From CAWUKT01 sp964352215 (GTDB taxonomy: Bacteria; Bacteroidota; Bacteroidia; J057; JADKCL01): 64,000 nucleotides of DNA. Every line of letters begins with the position of its first letter. Within the stretch, counting starts at the first letter, position 1. The stretch covers positions 1-64,000 of the forward strand of contig CAYGRE010000026.1 of NCBI GenBank assembly GCA_964352215.1. The letters run 5' to 3'. Shown here piece after piece: positions 61,001-64,000 of this stretch. A program made the translations under genes and the position numbers. A model generated the notes under the pieces. It made no database searches. It was not told where the DNA came from and was given only the letters and a program-made list of their open reading frames with translations.

Positions 61001-62506
61001 TCAAAGTTTCAGCACTTTTTCCTCGAAGATGTAGTCATTTTGCAGGCCTTTGAGGAAATAGATTCCCGCAGGCAGCATGGAAATATCCATTCGGGTGGTG
61101 GAACCCTGGGCTCCGCTGATCACTCCGGTGCGGACCAGTTTTCCTTCGGTGCTGAAGAGGAGCAACTCGATCGGCTTCTCCGAAACACTCTTGTCAATGC
61201 GGATGGTGAAATCGGTGCGGGTAGGGACTGGCTTGACCGTCACTTCGAAATTCTCACTCGTAATCTTCAGTTCCTGTGCGCCTTCGGCCTCGTTGACGGC
61301 ATCTTCAGCGTTTTCATTTCCGGTTCCTGGTTCAATCTCTTCGGGTGTTACTTCGACTTCATAAAAGGTGATGCCACCGTCGATCATGTCTTCAGTATTG
61401 AAAGGAACAGCAACCTCTGGTTCCGCGGCAGGGTCAACCAATTGGCAAGGCTCAACTTCCCCAGTTGGTTTTTCCTTTGTTTCCATCCTTTTAGGCACTT
61501 CGACCTCGTGAAAGCGGATACCACCCAAGACCTGGAGATGGTCGACCTGCTTTACTTCAATTTCTTCCTCAATGAGTTGAGGCTCTTCTATTTCAATCGG
61601 TTTAATGGTACCAAGGGGTTCTTCAATCAGCTCCTCTGGTTCTTCTTTCAATTCCTTTGGTCCTTCAATCACCTTCAATTGTTCTTCTTTCCATTCCTTT
61701 GGTTCTTCAATCCATATCTTTGGCATTTCAATCGGTGCGATATCGCCCATCATCATCGCGATTTCCATTTCGATGCGGACCTCTTCCCGACCTCCACGGC
61801 GTAGGCTTCGAGTAGCGCTGCCCTCAAGGTCGTGCTCATCCCAGGCTGAGAATATCCATTCACCTGGTTCCAGGTCATGGAAAAAGAAGCGTCCTTCACC
61901 ATCGGTTTGGGTCTCGTGCCGCTCTCCGCTTGTGCTGTGGTAGGCGTTTACCGTTGCGCCGGCAACGGGCTTTCCGTTGTGCATGACGGTGCCGGAAGCA
62001 CGGCTGCTCATTGGCGCGGCAATTTTCCCTTTCAGGGGGCGGTCGATCTGGGCATTGACGGTAGAGTTCCAGAACATCCCAAAGGCTGCGATAAAGGATG
62101 CGGCGAAGATTTGCATCCGACGCATCGCGGCACGGGTTATATTGAAACGGCTGCTGGCCCGGTCAGCGGCGTTACTGGCCGTAGAAATCCCAGGAGAAGT
62201 TTCTGATCCATCTTCAGAATAGATAGAGTTGGCCTGAGCTACAATCTGAGGCATGGCGCCTTCCAATTTTGCCTTTGCTTTTGCTACTTGTTTCTGACTC
62301 TCTTTGTATTGGTCCGGACTCATGGTACCGCAAAGATTCCCTTCATTGGCCACGTAGAGGTCCTGAATTTCATTCTGGCTCTTCCCACGCAAATCAATCA
62401 CGCATTTCGCACAGACATCACAGAAACGTCCTTTTTCGGTGGGGGTCATGGACTGCCAATCTTCGTGGCAGGGGTCGCCGATGGTAAAGATCTTTTTGGT
62501 ATTCAT
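61001..62506 (-). CDS. Cys-rich membrane protein with regulatory-like beta domain, Glu-rich repeats and type IX tail
   Basis: This 501-residue protein has an unusual domain order. Residues 12-60 form a cysteine-rich cytosolic-looking unit (PCHEDWQSMTPTEKGRFC, CAKCVIDL, GNLCGTM) seen in several Bacteroidota proteins. One hydrophobic helix lies near residues 131-150 (MQIFAASFIAAFGMFWNS). A carboxypeptidase-regulatory-like beta domain follows (ASGTVMHNGKPVAGATV). Then comes a Glu/Pro/Lys-rich stretch with repeated EEPKEWKEE and GPKELKEEPEE. The end is a type IX sorting tail (GKLVRTGVISG, MLPAGIYFLKGLQ). It lacks an ordinary N-terminal signal peptide. No enzymatic function is seen. Confidence 0.8.
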   Translation of the reverse strand: MNTKKIFTIGDPCHEDWQSMTPTEKGRFCDVCAKCVIDLRGKSQNEIQDLYVANEGNLCGTMSPDQYKESQKQVAKAKAKLEGAMPQIVAQANSIYSEDGSETSPGISTASNAADRASSRFNITRAAMRRMQIFAASFIAAFGMFWNSTVNAQIDRPLKGKIAAPMSSRASGTVMHNGKPVAGATVNAYHSTSGERHETQTDGEGRFFFHDLEPGEWIFSAWDEHDLEGSATRSLRRGGREEVRIEMEIAMMMGDIAPIEMPKIWIEEPKEWKEEQLKVIEGPKELKEEPEELIEEPLGTIKPIEIEEPQLIEEEIEVKQVDHLQVLGGIRFHEVEVPKRMETKEKPTGEVEPCQLVDPAAEPEVAVPFNTEDMIDGGITFYEVEVTPEEIEPGTGNENAEDAVNEAEGAQELKITSENFEVTVKPVPTRTDFTIRIDKSVSEKPIELLLFSTEGKLVRTGVISGAQGSTTRMDISMLPAGIYFLKGLQNDYIFEEKVLKL

Positions 62507-62669
62507 AATAGAGTTGATTTTAATCGTTTACACTAAGGGTGCCCCAGTTCACAAAATTCCACAGATGCGATGCGATTTTTTTTTTATAAACGAATTTCAC
62601 CCCCTTCTTAGTACCTGATAACCAGTAAAAAAGCTGTGTAAAATCTCTGGGCTGGGCCATGAACTTTTT

Positions 62670-63352
62670 GGTCCATCGACTACTCCGTTGATGTTCGAGG
62701 ACGTCAGCTTTGAGGTCCACTGGCTATTTCGTTGATGTGCTGGGACGTCAACTTTGAGGTCCACTGGCTACTCCGTTGATGTGCTGGGACGTCAACTTTG
62801 AGGTCCACTGGCTACTCCGTTGATGTACCGGGACATCAACCTTGAGGCTCACTGCCTACTCCGTTGATGTTCGAGGACATCAACCTTGAGGCTCACTGCC
62901 TACTCCGTTGATGTACCGGGACATCAACCTTGAGGCTCACTGCCTACTCCGTTGATGTTCGAGGACATCAACCTTGAGGCTCACTGCCTACTCCGTTGAT
63001 GTACCGGGACATCAACCTTGAGGCTCACTGCCTACTCCGTTGATGTTCGAGGACATCAACCTTGAGGCTCACTGCCTACTCCGTTGATGTACCGGGACAT
63101 CAACCTTGAGGCTCACTGCCTACTCCGTTGNNNNNNNNNNNNNNNNNNNNNNNNNNNNNNNNNNNNNNNNNNNNNNNNNNNNNNNNNNNNNNNNNNNNNN
63201 NNNNNNNNNNNNNNNNNNNNNNNNNNNNNNAACCTTGAGGCTCACTGCCTACTCCGTTGATGTACCGGGACATCAACCTTGAGGCCCACTACCTACTCCG
63301 TTGATGTTCGAGGACATCAACCTTGAGGCCCACCGACTATTCCGTTGGTGTG
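62670..63352. repeat. 44-bp hairpin satellite array, interrupted by an assembly gap
   Basis: Head-to-tail units with exact 44-base period have hairpins starting at 62687, 62731, 62775, 62819, 62863, 62907, 62951, 62995, 63039, 63083, 63127, then after the gap at 63256, 63300 and 63344. Each unit has a perfect 8-bp inverted repeat GTTGATGT...ACATCAAC around a six-base loop. The loop alternates ACCGGG and TCGAGG in successive units, giving an 88-bp higher-order repeat. The other 22 bases are constant (TTGAGGCTCACTGCCTACTC). Early units are diverged (GCTGGG loop, ACGTCAAC arm). Confidence 0.97.
63131..63230. other. 100-N scaffold gap
   Basis: Exactly 100 N are present, the conventional size for a gap of unknown length. 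Both sides are in the same 44-bp array, so the array is longer or shorter than shown. Confidence 0.99.
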
Positions 63353-63390
63353 TTTTTGAGTAGTGGTAGGGGAAACGCAGAGCTTATTTC

Positions 63391-63453
63391 AGCCAGGTCA
63401 GCCAGGTCAGCCAGGTCAGCCAGGTCAGCCAGGTCCAGCCAGGTCCAGCCAGT
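63391..63453. repeat. 9-10 bp simple tandem repeat
   Basis: AGCCAGGTC is repeated five times, then continues as two units with an extra C (CAGCCAGGTC). It lies 40 bases beyond the 44-bp array, in the gap before the M16 peptidase gene. Confidence 0.92.
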
Positions 63454-63478
63454 CGAAAAAGTGCTTCCCGGAAAACAG

Positions 63479-63510
63479 CAATGGCGGCTTCCCGAAGGAA
63501 ACCGCCATTG
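63479..63510 (-). terminator. possible terminator of the M16 peptidase gene
   Basis: CAATGGCGG and CCGCCATTG form a 9-bp stem, extended by two more pairs after one mismatch, around an 8-base loop. On the minus strand it is followed by TGCTGTTTTCC. It lies about 75 bases after the stop of the gene at 63583, so a role as its terminator is plausible. Confidence 0.6.
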
Positions 63511-63582
63511 GCAGGGATCGGAGCTGGACCAACAAGTCAGGACAGATAGACAAGCGGTCCTCTCAGCTGCAAGAATCCCCGA

Positions 63583-64000
63583 TCAGTATCCGAAGACTTT
63601 GTCGAGGCTCAACTCAACCACTTCACCGTACTGCTCCAGTGACTTGAGGTCAATCTTATCACGAGATCCGAGGACCATGATATTGTACTCATTGCCGGAG
63701 ATGTATTGCTTGTGGAAATCTTTGATGTCATTGAAAGTCAGGTTGTCGATTTGCTCATAAGTCGACTTCCGTGAGTCTTCCTCCAACCCAAGTTTCAGCG
63801 CACTTTCATAGTTGAACAGGATGCTGGTGCGAATGATCCGTTCCGTCTCGATCTTATTCTTGATCGCTTGCTTGGCGCCATCGAGCAGGTTCTGGGATTG
63901 AGGCATGTCTTCCAACAATTCCATCATACCAGCCATCGCGTCATGGAGCTTATCCGCCTGGGTTCCTACATACGCAGTGATCACGTGCGGCTCCTCCTTT
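63583..64000 (-). CDS. M16 (insulinase-like) peptidase, C-terminal part only
   Basis: The frame ends at 63583 and continues beyond the right edge; about 139 residues are visible. The segment HVITAYVGTQADKLHDAM, then LDGAKQAIKNKIETERIIR, DIKDFHKQYISGNEYNIMVL and GSRDKIDLKSLEQYG match the inactive C-terminal domain of M16 metallopeptidases. The zinc-binding HxxEH motif would lie in the missing N-terminal part. Such proteins degrade peptides in the periplasm of this phylum. A start at the GTG at 63984 is not needed because the frame continues upstream. Confidence 0.85.
   Translation of the reverse strand, partial: KEEPHVITAYVGTQADKLHDAMAGMMELLEDMPQSQNLLDGAKQAIKNKIETERIIRTSILFNYESALKLGLEEDSRKSTYEQIDNLTFNDIKDFHKQYISGNEYNIMVLGSRDKIDLKSLEQYGEVVELSLDKVFGY

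Noticed and set aside
62670..63352. CRISPR array
   Set aside because: The sequences between the palindromes are identical from unit to unit, so there are no distinct spacers, and no cas gene is nearby. It is a tandem satellite.
63323..63760. Plus-strand frame of 145 codons with ARSARSARS repeats
   Set aside because: It is made of the AGCCAGGTC repeat and of sequence opposite the M16 peptidase gene.
1..64000. tRNA, rRNA, tmRNA or RNase P genes
   Set aside because: I looked for T-arm and conserved core sequences in the gaps and found no convincing candidate. A covariance search would be needed to exclude them.

Overview
The window looks like a draft scaffold of a free-living member of the Bacteroidota, most likely close to the Saprospiria (Lewinella/Haliscomenobacter-like). 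This rests on several secreted proteins with type IX secretion C-terminal domains (YPNP-type sorting tails and NGDG gliding-type tails), PKD and SBBP-like surface proteins, a mobile mystery protein A/B locus, TAnnTTTG-like promoter boxes, and about 50% GC. The species assignment is inference. No rRNA or tRNA gene was recognised. A run of exactly 100 N at 63131-63230 marks an assembly gap inside a tandem repeat.

Layout. 1-7.3 kb: a DASS (SLC13) transporter running off the left edge, a PKD-rich secreted protein, a hypothetical protein and an outer-membrane-like protein. 7.3-10.0 kb: a TerD gene divergent from two translationally coupled phosphoribosyltransferase-like genes, a Ter-type stress module. 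10.1-14.8 kb: a secreted protein, an ECF sigma factor fused to a TPR-like tail, a lipid flippase-like membrane protein and a small secreted protein. 15-17.5 kb: a DUF4442 hotdog protein coupled to a 2,4-dienoyl-CoA reductase-like enzyme (fatty-acid metabolism). 17.9-22.2 kb: a three-domain putative starch-binding protein and a GH13 amylase-family enzyme, both with type IX tails, probably a secreted alpha-glucan system. 22.3-25.6 kb: a minus-strand set with a membrane-anchored phosphoesterase, a GT-C-like membrane protein and a small secreted protein. 25.7-33.2 kb: an NhaC antiporter, sirtuin, TsaE, alanine dehydrogenase and a double AAA+ ATPase. 33.2-39.4 kb: a small exported protein, a 1447-residue gliding-type surface protein and a lipoprotein. 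39.4-41.4 kb: an HTH regulator (mobile mystery protein A) with a truncated Fic partner, followed by about 1.2 kb of non-coding DNA with inverted repeats, a MITE-like element and two 44-bp tandem arrays. 41.4-44.2 kb: a GH3-family enzyme and a beta-carbonic anhydrase.

44.3-59.4 kb is a surface polysaccharide locus in two opposed blocks. The minus block has an epimerase, two methyltransferases and two glycosyltransferases. The plus block has three GT4 enzymes, a polymerase/ligase-like membrane protein, a glutamine-dependent asparagine synthase homologue, a WcaF-like acetyltransferase and a GT2 enzyme, many with 1-4 nt overlaps. Between the blocks are a gliding-type secreted protein, a hypothetical protein and a cupin. 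59.5-64 kb has a metallo-beta-lactamase-fold hydrolase, an unusual Cys-rich/TM/type IX protein, a long hairpin satellite array and the C-terminal end of an M16 peptidase.

The most striking pattern beyond genes is the number of unrelated short tandem arrays between and inside genes, with periods of 17, 21, 23-25, 32, 44 and 48 bp. Several have a hairpin core, three share a period of exactly 44 bp, two copy a gene's last codons plus its stop codon, and two have expanded inside coding sequence.
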